Assembly (NCBI GenBank): GCA_910587425.1
Contig: CAJUKU010000005.1
Span: 62,001-126,000 of the forward strand
Source of the DNA: an uncultured Muribaculaceae bacterium
GTDB lineage: Bacteria; Bacteroidota; Bacteroidia; Bacteroidales; Muribaculaceae
Direction: 5' to 3'
DNA: 64,000 nt
Part shown: positions 53,510-62,370 of the stretch, in pieces
How positions within the stretch are numbered: position 1 is the first letter of the stretch
Layout of the letters: each line of letters begins with the position of its first letter
Notes under the pieces: generated by a model
The model's input: the letters and a program-made list of their open reading frames with translations, nothing else
Told to the model about the DNA's origin: nothing
Database searches by the model: none
Made by a program: the position numbers and the translations under genes

Positions 53510-53543
53510 TTTGATGAAAAACACATCAGAATGCGTAACTTTG
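53510..53543 (+). promoter_or_regulatory. Promoter of dgt
   Basis: TTTG (53510-53513) and TAACTTTG (53536-53543), spacer 22 bp. Predicted transcription start is near 53549, which rules out translation from the ATG-like frame start at 53531. Confidence 0.55.
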
Positions 53544-53578
53544 CCACCATGATGGAAGCAGATATCCACGCCCCGGCT

Positions 53579-54916
53579 ATGAGATGGGATAAACTTATAT
53601 GCGACACTCGGTTCGGACTTGAAGACTACAACGACAATAAGCCCGGATCACGCAGCGACTTCCAGCGCGACTATGACCGCCTGGTCTTCTCATCACCGTT
53701 CCGCAGATTACAGAATAAGACACAGGTCTTTCCCCTCCCCGGAAGCATATTTGTGCACAATCGCCTCACGCATAGCGTTGAGGTGGCATGTGTTGGCAGG
53801 TCAATGGCTACCGAGGTCTCCATTGCGCTCAAACAGAAGCATGCCGTTGAGCCCTGGGTACACAAACTTGATGCCCTCGGCGAGATCGTTGCTGCGGCAT
53901 GTCTCGCACACGACCTCGGCAATCCACCATTCGGACACTCCGGAGAGAAAGCGATAGCCACGTTCTTCAGCGAAGGGCCCGGCAAGGAACTGCAGAGCGA
54001 GCTGACACCGGGACAATGGGCAGACCTCACCAACTTCGAAGGCAACGCCAACACATTCAGGCTGCTCACGCACCGATTCAACGGACGTCGACCCGGAGGC
54101 TTCGCAATGACCTACTCCACCCTCGCATCAATCGTAAAATACCCCTACGAATCACGTCTCGCCACGCATAAAAATAAATTCGGATTCTTCACATCCGAAG
54201 CCGCCGATTTCAGCCGTGTCGCCGACACGCTCGGCATGTTGCCCCGTCCGGGCGATGATGGAGCGATCCGTTACGCACGCCACCCGCTTGTCTACCTCGT
54301 GGAGGCTGCCGACGATATATGCTACGAGGTTATGGACATCGAGGATGCACATAAACTCGGATTGCTTGCCACCGACGAGGTGATTCCACTCCTCCTCTCC
54401 TTTTTCCCGCCGGAACGGGTCGCCCACATACACAGATCGATGGCACGCGTCGACGACCCCAACGAAAAGATTTCCTACCTCCGCTCATGCGTCATAGGCA
54501 CACTTGTCAACGCTTGTGCCGACACATTCATTGCCAATGAGCGCAAGATACTCGAAGGCACATTCGAAGGCACGCTCATCAGCCACCTCCCGGATATCGA
54601 GAGACAAGGATACGCGAGCTGCAACGAACTCTCTTGGCAGAAAATCTACCATTCCCCCGACGTTGTCGACATCGAACTTGCAGGAACAACGATAATCTCC
54701 GATCTGCTTCAGCGGCTTGTCAAGGCGGTCCGTTACCCCGGGCTTAACTACTCCAAGCTCCTGCTGTCGAAAGTACCGCAGCAGTACGAGGTCGCCGCTC
54801 CGACACTGTTCGGCAAGATCCAGGCTGTGGTCGACCATGTCTCGGGCATGACCGACGTCTATGCGCTCGATCTTTACCGGCGCCTGAACGGACTCAGCCT
54901 CAAGATCAACAATTGA
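53579..54916 (+). CDS. dgt: Deoxyguanosinetriphosphate triphosphohydrolase
   Basis: A 445-aa HD-domain enzyme that hydrolyses dGTP to deoxyguanosine and triphosphate. Start MRWDKLICDTRFGLEDY fits the family; earlier Mets (53549, 53552) sit at the predicted transcript start and would add an odd peptide. Metal ligands: His65 in NRLTHSVEV and the HD pair His111-Asp112 in AHDLGNPPFGHSGE. DYDRLVFSSPFRRLQNKTQV is also typical. It is followed 45 bp later by a PurF-like gene. Confidence 0.93.
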   Translation: MRWDKLICDTRFGLEDYNDNKPGSRSDFQRDYDRLVFSSPFRRLQNKTQVFPLPGSIFVHNRLTHSVEVACVGRSMATEVSIALKQKHAVEPWVHKLDALGEIVAAACLAHDLGNPPFGHSGEKAIATFFSEGPGKELQSELTPGQWADLTNFEGNANTFRLLTHRFNGRRPGGFAMTYSTLASIVKYPYESRLATHKNKFGFFTSEAADFSRVADTLGMLPRPGDDGAIRYARHPLVYLVEAADDICYEVMDIEDAHKLGLLATDEVIPLLLSFFPPERVAHIHRSMARVDDPNEKISYLRSCVIGTLVNACADTFIANERKILEGTFEGTLISHLPDIERQGYASCNELSWQKIYHSPDVVDIELAGTTIISDLLQRLVKAVRYPGLNYSKLLLSKVPQQYEVAAPTLFGKIQAVVDHVSGMTDVYALDLYRRLNGLSLKINN

Positions 54917-54961
54917 TTCATAACCGATACAACATATACACTTAGCGTCAACACCACACAG

Positions 54962-56848
54962 ATGGAACAGTTGAAACATGAATGCGGAATCGCGATGATC
55001 CGGTTGCTGAAACCGCTCGAATACTACAAACAGAAGTACGGCACATACTGCTGGGGACTCTCCAAACTCTATCTCATGATGGAGAAACAGCACAACCGCG
55101 GGCAGGAAGCAGCCGGAATCGGGGTAGTGAAGCTCCACGCACAGCCGGGCAACGAATATGTATTCCGTGAACGCGCGCTCGGCACCGGAGCTATACAGGA
55201 GATATTCGACAACATACGTCCGCGCCTCGACGAGATACAAGCCGAAAGCCTCACGCCACAGCAGGCGGAGGCTGACGCGCCATTCCTCGGAGAAATCTAT
55301 ATGGGGCACCTCCGCTACAGCACTACCGGGCGTAGCGGAATGAGCTACGTCCACCCGTTCCTCCGCCGCAACAACTGGCCATCGCGAAGCCTCCTGCTTT
55401 GCGGCAACTTCAACATGACCAACGTTGAGGAGATTTTCAATGCTGTTGTCGCCAAAGGTCAGCATCCGCGCTTGTATAGCGACACCCTCATGCTGCTGGA
55501 ACAACTCGGCTACGAGCTCGACCGCGAGAACCACCGCATATACCGTCTACTCCGTGACCAGCTGGAGGAGCCTGAACTGACACACGCTATCGAGAGCCGC
55601 CTCGACATGCGGCAGGTACTCTCTGCTGCGTCACCGCTATGGGATGGAGGCTACGTGATCTGCGGAGCTACCGGATCAGGCGACATGTTCGCCCTGCGCG
55701 ATCCCCACGGCATACGACCCGCATCCTACTATCGCGACGACGAAGTCGTGGCTATAGCCTCCGAACGCCCCGTGCTTCAGACAGTCCTGAATGTGCGCCG
55801 TTGCGCCATCAATGAGTTGCATCCCGGCGAAGCCATAACCGTCACTCAGCAGGGCGATGTGGATGTTACACAGATTCTCACTCCACTCGGGAATGCCGCA
55901 TGCTCATTCGAACGCATATATTTCTCACGCGGCAGCGACGCCGACATTTACCGCGAGCGCAAGCAACTCGGACGCCAGCTTGTGCCACAGGTACTCGAAA
56001 GCGTAGGTTACGACCTTGACCACACAGTATTCTCCTTCATCCCCAACACTGCCGAAGTTGCTTTCCTCGGAATGGTCGACGGACTGGAGAATTACCTCAA
56101 TTCGCTTAAGGCGGACAGCATACTCGCCGCACAGCAGACCGGAAAACTCGATGCCGCGACACTCGACACCATTATGGCACGCAAGGTGCGTGTGGAGAAA
56201 ATTGCCATAAAAGACATAAAACTGCGCACGTTCATTGCAGAAGGCGAGAGCAGGAACGATCTTGCGGCACACGTCTACGACGTCACCTACGGATGCGTCG
56301 AGAATAACCGCGATTCGCTCGTAGTGATCGACGACAGCATAGTCCGTGGCACCACATTGCGTCAGAGCATACTCCGCATACTCGACCGCCTCCACCCCGC
56401 AAAGATCGTGGTGGTAAGCTCATCACCGCAGGTTCGTTATCCTGACTGTTACGGTATCGACATGTCGCGCATGGCGGAGTTCATAGCATTCAGAGCTGCG
56501 GTGCAGTTGCTGCGCGACACCGGACGCGAACAGATCCTCACCGATGTCTACAACCGGTGCCTTGCCATGGAGACCGCACCCGACGCTGAGTTGCGCAACT
56601 GCGTGAAAGCGGTCTACGAGCCATTTACCGACGCACAGATTTCCGAACAGATAGCCAAGATGCTCACTCCGCCTGAGGTGAATGCCGATGTGGAGATCAT
56701 CTATCAGAGCGTCGAGAGTATGCACAAGGCGATACCGGATCATCCGGGCGACTGGTACTTCTCCGGCGATTACCCCACTGCAGGCGGAATCCGGATGGTC
56801 AACCGTGCCTACATAAATTTCTACGAAGGACACATCGACCGCCGCTGA
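54962..56848 (+). CDS. PurF-like amidophosphoribosyltransferase (long Bacteroidetes form)
   Basis: 628 aa. N-terminal class II glutaminase: the nucleophile Cys8 in KHECGIAMIRLL follows a 7-residue stretch that could be removed as a propeptide. NRGQEAAGIGVV is also typical. The C-terminal phosphoribosyltransferase has the PRPP loop VVIDDSIVRGTTLR (about residues 454-467). Classic PurF is 470-505 aa, so this one carries over 100 extra residues. It may be the committed purine enzyme or a paralogue; other pur genes are not nearby. Probably co-transcribed with dgt, both acting on purine nucleotides. Confidence 0.85.
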   Translation: MEQLKHECGIAMIRLLKPLEYYKQKYGTYCWGLSKLYLMMEKQHNRGQEAAGIGVVKLHAQPGNEYVFRERALGTGAIQEIFDNIRPRLDEIQAESLTPQQAEADAPFLGEIYMGHLRYSTTGRSGMSYVHPFLRRNNWPSRSLLLCGNFNMTNVEEIFNAVVAKGQHPRLYSDTLMLLEQLGYELDRENHRIYRLLRDQLEEPELTHAIESRLDMRQVLSAASPLWDGGYVICGATGSGDMFALRDPHGIRPASYYRDDEVVAIASERPVLQTVLNVRRCAINELHPGEAITVTQQGDVDVTQILTPLGNAACSFERIYFSRGSDADIYRERKQLGRQLVPQVLESVGYDLDHTVFSFIPNTAEVAFLGMVDGLENYLNSLKADSILAAQQTGKLDAATLDTIMARKVRVEKIAIKDIKLRTFIAEGESRNDLAAHVYDVTYGCVENNRDSLVVIDDSIVRGTTLRQSILRILDRLHPAKIVVVSSSPQVRYPDCYGIDMSRMAEFIAFRAAVQLLRDTGREQILTDVYNRCLAMETAPDAELRNCVKAVYEPFTDAQISEQIAKMLTPPEVNADVEIIYQSVESMHKAIPDHPGDWYFSGDYPTAGGIRMVNRAYINFYEGHIDRR

Positions 56849-56941
56849 CCGCCGTGCAAACATTCAACCCTGAAGCAATGTTTTGATAGGTAGACTTACA
56901 GTCATAGTATTTTCTTAACAAACGAATCCTATTAGCAAAAA

Positions 56942-57379
56942 ATGAAACGTCTTTTTATCTATATCATTGCAGCAATGCCGCTGCTCAGCTTCATCTCCGC
57001 ACCCCAGAGCGCATTTGCCACTACTCCTGCCGCTGCTATTACGGCACCCAAGGACAAGAGCGGAGCCGCAATCGAGTTCACTAAGACCAAACATGAATTC
57101 GGCACTATAAAGTCATCCGGTGGAAAAGTAACCGCAGAATATGACTTCACAAACACCGGTGACAAACCGCTCGTTATCATCACCGTCACCAACGGCGGAT
57201 GCGGATGCACCACACCCTCTTTCCCGAAAGAGCCTATAGCCCCCGGCAAGACAGGAAAGATCACTATCAATTTTGATCCCACCGGACGCCGTGGTGAGTT
57301 CAACCGTACGGTACAGGTCAAGACAAACGCACAGAAAAAAGCGGTGTCGCTCCGTTTCAGCGGCGTGATCGTGCCATGA
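56942..57379 (+). CDS. DUF1573 exported protein (short)
   Basis: 145 aa with a signal peptide (ending near QSAFA). One Ig-like DUF1573 domain: FTKTKHEFGTIKSSGGKV, FTNTGDKPLVI, the paired cysteines of NGGCGCTTPSFP, and NFDPTGRRGEFNRTV. The fold resembles ASPM/Spd-2/Hydin modules. No enzymatic role is known; it is probably periplasmic or surface. The stop overlaps the ATG of the next DUF1573 gene (ATGA). Confidence 0.88.
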   Translation: MKRLFIYIIAAMPLLSFISAPQSAFATTPAAAITAPKDKSGAAIEFTKTKHEFGTIKSSGGKVTAEYDFTNTGDKPLVIITVTNGGCGCTTPSFPKEPIAPGKTGKITINFDPTGRRGEFNRTVQVKTNAQKKAVSLRFSGVIVP

Positions 57380-58449
57380 ACAATTATCTGCTTGCTGCGG
57401 CGACGCTGACGACTGCGTTCGCCTTATCAGCCACCGCACCGAAAGTGATGTGGCTCGATACCATGCATGATTTTGGTGCCTTCAACGAAGAACTCGGACT
57501 CGTACAGTGCACCTTCAAGGCTATAAATGCCGGCGACGAACCTCTTGTCGTCCTTTCGGCAAGAGCCAACTGCGGGTGCACACGCCCTAAATACACCACC
57601 GAGGCTATCGCCCCGGGCGACACACTGACACTTGCCGTGGCTTATGACGCCACCGGACGACCCGGACGCTTCGAGAAAAAGGTCTATGTGAACACGAACG
57701 ACGGACAGCGCAGCACTCTGCGCGTCTGCGGCACCGTCATCGGTGCGTCAAACTCACTGCAGGGGCGTTATCCCGTCGAGGCTGGAATGGCACGCCTCAA
57801 CACCACGGTCATGCCCTTTGGAGAGATCACACGTGGACATACCGCCGGCAATGTACTGCGCGGCTACAACAACACATCCGACACTATACGTCCGCAGCTC
57901 GGCTCCGTTCCCTCCTATATCAATGCCATAGTACAACCTGCCGCAGTTCCACCAGGCGAACAGTTTGTCATTTCCGCAACCGCCGCATCATCCAAGACAC
58001 CTGAATGGGGTTGGGTCACCGATTCACTGACATTCCGTGCCGATCCACGCTCCAACGTCACTGTACCGATAAGCACAGTACTCATCGTGCGCGAGGATTT
58101 CTCAACACTGACACCCGAGCAGCTTGCACGCGCCCCGAAAGCGGAACTCTCGACCCGCATGATCGACCTGCGCCGGGTGCGCCGTACTGACAAGCCATCC
58201 GAGCACACATTCACAATTACGAACAACGGCGAAGAACCGCTCATGATCCGCCGTGTCTACACTCCCGACAATGCTGTCTCACTGCGCTTATCATCCGACA
58301 AGGTGAAACCCGGACAAAAAGCTACAGTTACTGTCCGCGTGGATCCGTCAAAAATCGGAGAATCCGGACTTCTGAACGCCCGCATAACCGTTATCACCAA
58401 CGATCCCGAACATACGCAGGCACTGGTCCGCGTCGTCGGACAGCCGTAA
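57376..58449 (+). CDS. DUF1573 exported protein (long, multi-domain)
   Basis: 357 aa with a signal peptide (MNNYLLAAATLTTAFALSATA). The first DUF1573 domain has ANCGCTRPKYTTEAIAPGDT and YDATGRPGRFEKKV. Two further Ig-like segments follow without the CGC pair (FGEITRGHTAGNV and FTITNNGEEPLMI). The 4-bp overlap with the preceding DUF1573 gene and the shared domain suggest that the two arose by duplication and act together. Function unknown. Confidence 0.87.
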   Translation: MNNYLLAAATLTTAFALSATAPKVMWLDTMHDFGAFNEELGLVQCTFKAINAGDEPLVVLSARANCGCTRPKYTTEAIAPGDTLTLAVAYDATGRPGRFEKKVYVNTNDGQRSTLRVCGTVIGASNSLQGRYPVEAGMARLNTTVMPFGEITRGHTAGNVLRGYNNTSDTIRPQLGSVPSYINAIVQPAAVPPGEQFVISATAASSKTPEWGWVTDSLTFRADPRSNVTVPISTVLIVREDFSTLTPEQLARAPKAELSTRMIDLRRVRRTDKPSEHTFTITNNGEEPLMIRRVYTPDNAVSLRLSSDKVKPGQKATVTVRVDPSKIGESGLLNARITVITNDPEHTQALVRVVGQP

Positions 58450-58486
58450 ACATTATCATTTCCCACCACCAACCAATCCACACGCC

Positions 58487-59590
58487 ATGCAACACCCTGA
58501 AAACGATGACAAGTATATAGGACTGACCGTAAACTCCGGAGTCAGCCAGCCACCGTCGGTAAATCCTTACATAAGCCGTCAGCGGCGCAAACCGATACCC
58601 ACAGCAGGCGAAATGGTCGAAGGAATACTACGTGGCGACGTCACGATGCTTTCGCGTGCCGTCACGCTTGTCGAGAGTCTTTCGCCGTCGCATCAGGCAC
58701 TTGCACAGGAGGTGATTGAGAAATGCCTGCCGCATTCAGGACGCTCGCGCCGCATAGGCATAACCGGCGTTCCGGGAGCCGGCAAGAGCACATCAATCGA
58801 TGCATTCGGACTGCACGTACTTAAAAGCGGTGGGAAACTCGCAGTTCTCGCCATCGACCCGTCGAGCGAACGTACCAAGGGCAGCATACTCGGCGATAAG
58901 ACACGTATGGAGCGTCTCGCCGTCCACCCCTCCGCATTCATCCGCCCCAGTCCTTCGGCAGGATCACTCGGTGGTGTGGCACGAAAGACGCGCGAGACCA
59001 TTGTACTATGCGAAGCCGCAGGCTATGACAACATCTTCGTAGAGACTGTAGGTGTAGGTCAGAGCGAGACCGCCGTGCACTCCATGGTCGATTTCTTCCT
59101 CCTCATACAGCTTGCAGGAACCGGCGACGAGCTTCAGGGCATAAAACGTGGCATCATGGAGATGGCTGACGGCATAGTGATAAACAAAGCTGACGGCGAC
59201 AACCTCGACCGCGCCCGTCTCGCACAGGCACAGTTCCGCAGCGCGCTAATGCTCTTCCCGCCGGCTGAATCCGGATGGAAACCGGAAGTGCTCACCTACT
59301 CCGGTTACTATGAGCTTGGCATAGCCGAAGTCTGGGACATGATAGACCGATATTTCGAGTTCGTGCACCAGAACGGATACTTCGAGGCTAAACGCGCGCG
59401 CCAGGCACGCTACTGGATGTATGAGACCATCGACGAGCAACTGCGCGCCAACTTCTACAACAACCCCGAGATAGAAACGCTTCTCGCCGAGGGTGAACAG
59501 ATGGTGCTCGCCAACAGACGGACATCGTTTGCCGCCGCACGCGATGTACTGAACCATTATTTCAACCGCAACACCGGCAACACCCTGTGA
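58487..59590 (+). CDS. meaB: Methylmalonyl-CoA mutase-associated GTPase MeaB
   Basis: A 367-aa G3E GTPase that loads and protects B12 in methylmalonyl-CoA mutase. P-loop GVPGAGKST (residues 94-102), then AIDPSSERTKGSILGDKTRM, ETVGVGQSE and the base-recognition NKADGDN. The C-terminal dimerisation helix is present. Bacteroidales use the mutase between succinate and propionate. The mutase genes are not in the window. It lies 37 bp after the DUF1573 pair, perhaps by read-through. Confidence 0.95.
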   Translation: MQHPENDDKYIGLTVNSGVSQPPSVNPYISRQRRKPIPTAGEMVEGILRGDVTMLSRAVTLVESLSPSHQALAQEVIEKCLPHSGRSRRIGITGVPGAGKSTSIDAFGLHVLKSGGKLAVLAIDPSSERTKGSILGDKTRMERLAVHPSAFIRPSPSAGSLGGVARKTRETIVLCEAAGYDNIFVETVGVGQSETAVHSMVDFFLLIQLAGTGDELQGIKRGIMEMADGIVINKADGDNLDRARLAQAQFRSALMLFPPAESGWKPEVLTYSGYYELGIAEVWDMIDRYFEFVHQNGYFEAKRARQARYWMYETIDEQLRANFYNNPEIETLLAEGEQMVLANRRTSFAAARDVLNHYFNRNTGNTL

Positions 59591-59698
59591 CCCCACGCCA
59601 TCGAACATCTCCAAGGGTAAAGGCGTTAGTATATACAACAATAACGGATGTGCAACAATAACAGGCACACCTCCGGTTTACGCTTCACCCATTGAGTT

Positions 59699-60670
59699 AT
59701 GAGACCTTCTATAAACTCCAACATTCAGAAAAACTATAACACCATACCCCGCCGGAAATCCAATGCCGGCGGACTCACATTCCGCCCATTTGACTCAGCC
59801 GATATAGCCACCGTACAGCGGATGATATCAGGCGTTAAGTCACGGACCTGCGATTTCACCATCGGAGGCATATTCCTTTGGGATGATTACTTCGCATATA
59901 CACGCGCCATAAATAATGGGACTCTGTTTATCCGCGGTCTATGCGAGAACGATACCACACGCCATGCGTTCTCACTCCCTGTAGGCGATATGTCGACCGC
60001 CGAAGCTATAGGTCAGCTGCGCAAGCATTGTATCGCAGCAGGGATTCCGCTAACCCTTTCGGCTGTTCCGGAAGTGTATCTTAACGAACTGCAGCGCCTC
60101 GGCGCATACAATATCGAGGAGATACCCGACTGGGCAGACTATCTATACGACCTGGATTCTCTTACTACACTATCCGGCAAGAAACTCGGCAAAAAGCGCA
60201 ATCACGTAAACCGTTTCAACGCCGACCATCCCGATGCGTCATTCCTTCCGCTAACACCCGATCTGATAAATCCCGCATTGGAATTCGTTCGCAGCCTCGA
60301 GGGTAATCCGGCAAAATCACCGGCGGCTATGTATGAATTGCGGATGAACGAGCGCGCCCTGCGCCATTTCGCAGAGTTTCCTTTCGAAGGAGCCGTACTT
60401 ACAACTCCTGCCGACGGTATCGTAGGACTGACCATCGCAGAACCAATGGGCGACACGCTCCACGTTCATATAGAAAAAATGAGACATGACATAGCCGGAG
60501 CCGGAGAAACACTGACCAACCGCTTTGCCATGATGATGAAAGAGCGACATCCACAACTGAAATTTGAGAACCGCCAGGAAGACACCGGCGACCCCGGACT
60601 ACGGCAGGCAAAACTCACATGGCAGCCAATCGACAGGCTGCGCAAATTCAATCTTGAGATCCCACTCTGA
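59699..60670 (+). CDS. DUF2156 (LPG-synthase-like acyltransferase fold) protein
   Basis: 323 aa. GNAT-like tandem fold seen in the soluble part of lysyl-phosphatidylglycerol synthases: FRPFDSADIATVQRMI, TIGGIFLWDDYF, KLGKKRNHVNRFNADHP and HVHIEKMRHDIAGAGETLTNRFA. It has no membrane segments, so it is not MprF itself. The aminoacyl or acyl acceptor is unknown. The basic N-terminus (first ~25 residues) may be over-extended. A strong terminator follows. Confidence 0.85.
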   Translation: MRPSINSNIQKNYNTIPRRKSNAGGLTFRPFDSADIATVQRMISGVKSRTCDFTIGGIFLWDDYFAYTRAINNGTLFIRGLCENDTTRHAFSLPVGDMSTAEAIGQLRKHCIAAGIPLTLSAVPEVYLNELQRLGAYNIEEIPDWADYLYDLDSLTTLSGKKLGKKRNHVNRFNADHPDASFLPLTPDLINPALEFVRSLEGNPAKSPAAMYELRMNERALRHFAEFPFEGAVLTTPADGIVGLTIAEPMGDTLHVHIEKMRHDIAGAGETLTNRFAMMMKERHPQLKFENRQEDTGDPGLRQAKLTWQPIDRLRKFNLEIPL

Positions 60671-60713
60671 AAATCTGATCAACAGTAAACCGACTTTCAG
60701 AACTAATACATAA

Positions 60714-60753
60714 CAGAAAGGCGCATCTTCCGTATGGTTGATGCGCCTTTCTG
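60714..60753. terminator. Bidirectional terminator between the DUF2156 and M23 genes
   Basis: Perfect 14-bp stem CAGAAAGGCGCATC / GATGCGCCTTTCTG with a 12-nt loop, between convergent genes. Confidence 0.9.
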
Positions 60754-60769
60754 TTACCCCTCAAAGGGT

Positions 60770-61588
60770 TTATTTCTTTGTCGTTTTCTTTCTTGACGAT
60801 TTACGTGCTGTAGTCGTACGGCGTTTTGTAGCCCGTTTCTTAGGTGTGTACTTCTGAGCCTTCTCGTATGTTTTCTTTTCGAACGTAAACACATCCTTAT
60901 GCGTAACATTGTTCTCAAAGTCAATGATAGCTGTTGGGTTGATAGCCATGCCCATGTAGCGGGTCTCGAAGTGGAGGTGCGGACCTGTACTGCGTCCTGT
61001 ATTTCCGCCAAGTGCTATAGGTTCACCAGCCTTGACGCGCTGATCAGGTTTCACAAGGAATTTTGAAAGATGTCCGTAGACCGTCTCCATACCGTTGTCA
61101 TGACGGATCACCACGTAGTAGCCATATCCACGGCGCTCAAACTTAGTAAGACGGATTTTACCATCAAAAGCTGCTCTCACTGTATCGCCGACATTAAGCT
61201 TCAGGTCGATTCCACGGTGCACGCGACCGAAACGCGGACGGTAGCCGTAGTTCGAAGTCACTCGACCTGAGATGGGTGGTACGTAACCGCTCACATCTAT
61301 ATCTTTCACTGCGGGAATCTCAGCATTTCCATAAGGATTTACCGACTGTGAGTTCCAATACTCACCGAACACCTCCCCTTCATCGGGCTTCTCCACGCGG
61401 CTCAATTCACTAAGATATTTCAGAGTGTTAGCCACGTTTATATCTGCTGCAAGAGGTTTCTGTGATGCAAGCAGATCCTGATGTTGGTTGTTGTGGGTGT
61501 CTGGAAGGCGATACTGCGCCTGTGCCGGTAAGATTGCGGTTGCTATCAGTGATACTGTTGCTATTGCGATGTTTTTAATTAGCGTCAT
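60770..61588 (-). CDS. Secreted M23 (LytM-type) metallopeptidase with basic tail
   Basis: 272 aa with a signal peptide (MTLIKNIAIATVSLIATAILPAQA). Peptidoglycan endopeptidase domain with Zn ligands His124 and Asp128 (HRGIDL) and His206 in GPHLHFE, with His204 catalytic. GRVTSNYGYRPRFGRVH precedes it. The last ~30 residues are almost only Lys, Arg, Thr and Ser (KKRATKRRTTTARKSSRKK), which could bind nucleic acid, LPS or teichoic-like polymers. It starts 62 bp after ndk on the same strand and is probably co-transcribed. Confidence 0.92.
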   Translation of the reverse strand: MTLIKNIAIATVSLIATAILPAQAQYRLPDTHNNQHQDLLASQKPLAADINVANTLKYLSELSRVEKPDEGEVFGEYWNSQSVNPYGNAEIPAVKDIDVSGYVPPISGRVTSNYGYRPRFGRVHRGIDLKLNVGDTVRAAFDGKIRLTKFERRGYGYYVVIRHDNGMETVYGHLSKFLVKPDQRVKAGEPIALGGNTGRSTGPHLHFETRYMGMAINPTAIIDFENNVTHKDVFTFEKKTYEKAQKYTPKKRATKRRTTTARKSSRKKTTKK

Positions 61589-61650
61589 TACCTTGAGGGG
61601 GAGTTTTTGAAGCTGCGGAGAGCGAATGTTTGCGTGGTTTAGTTTTGAGG

Positions 61651-62118
61651 TTACTGCATTTCAAGAGGTGAATAAACGAATCCGATCGAAGCGGGTGTCC
61701 AGTCGAAAATCTCTTCGGCACGGAAGAAACGCTTTATCTCAGCCTCGGCATCCTCGGGAGATGATGAGGCATGGATAATATTCTCCTGGTTTGAGGAACT
61801 GAAGTCACCGCGGATTGTGCCGGGGAGAGCTTCGCGTCCGTTTGTAGCGCCGGTCATCAGACGGACTACATTGATGGCGTCAACACCTTTGAGGCACATC
61901 ACAATGACGGGCGAAGCCATCATTGATTTAAGTAGAAGCGGAAAGAAGCTCTTTCCGGTCAGATGAGAATAATGCTCCCGAAGAATATTCTCGTCGAGCT
62001 GCATCATCTTTATGCCTGCGATGATTAAACCTTTCTGCTGAAAGCGTGCGAGGATCTGTCCTACAAATCCACGTTCCATTGCGGAGGGTTTGAAAATCAC
62101 CAATGTTTTTTCCATCAT
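61651..62118 (-). CDS. ndk: Nucleoside diphosphate kinase
   Basis: 155 aa (154 from the second Met, 62115). Transfers the gamma-phosphate between NTPs and NDPs through the phospho-His in ENIIHASSSPEDAEAEI (His116). TLVIFKPSAMERGFVG and GATNGREALPGTIRGDF are family hallmarks. SSNQE just before the active site is slightly longer than the common form, as in Bacteroidetes. It has a clear promoter upstream. Confidence 0.97.
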   Translation of the reverse strand: MMEKTLVIFKPSAMERGFVGQILARFQQKGLIIAGIKMMQLDENILREHYSHLTGKSFFPLLLKSMMASPVIVMCLKGVDAINVVRLMTGATNGREALPGTIRGDFSSSNQENIIHASSSPEDAEAEIKRFFRAEEIFDWTPASIGFVYSPLEMQ

Positions 62119-62157
62119 GAGTTTTTAGATTTATTCACTTTTCCATCGAAAGCTGTT

Positions 62158-62189
62158 CAAAGTTAGCAAATATCATCCAAACAGCCAAA
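62158..62189 (-). promoter_or_regulatory. Promoter of ndk
   Basis: On the minus strand TTTG (62186-62189) and TAACTTTG (62158-62165) are 20 bp apart. The leader is about 35 nt. Confidence 0.7.
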
Positions 62190-62370
62190 ATGTTATTAAT
62201 CCAAAAACAAATAAGTGTAGACATTTAAGGAAATCTCAAGCCGCAATTCGCTAAATCACACACACTTCACCCCTATGTGAAATAAGGTGAAAAAATCAAC
62301 AGAGATGTTTATCAATTTTTAGCGCCTTAATTTTTGTAAATATTTGTATACTTGCAGCCTTATTTTTTAA

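Noticed and set aside
62119..62370. tRNA or other RNA gene in the gap between ndk and recG
   Set aside because: No cloverleaf, T-loop (GTTCGAATC-like) or stable hairpin; only the ndk promoter is seen.
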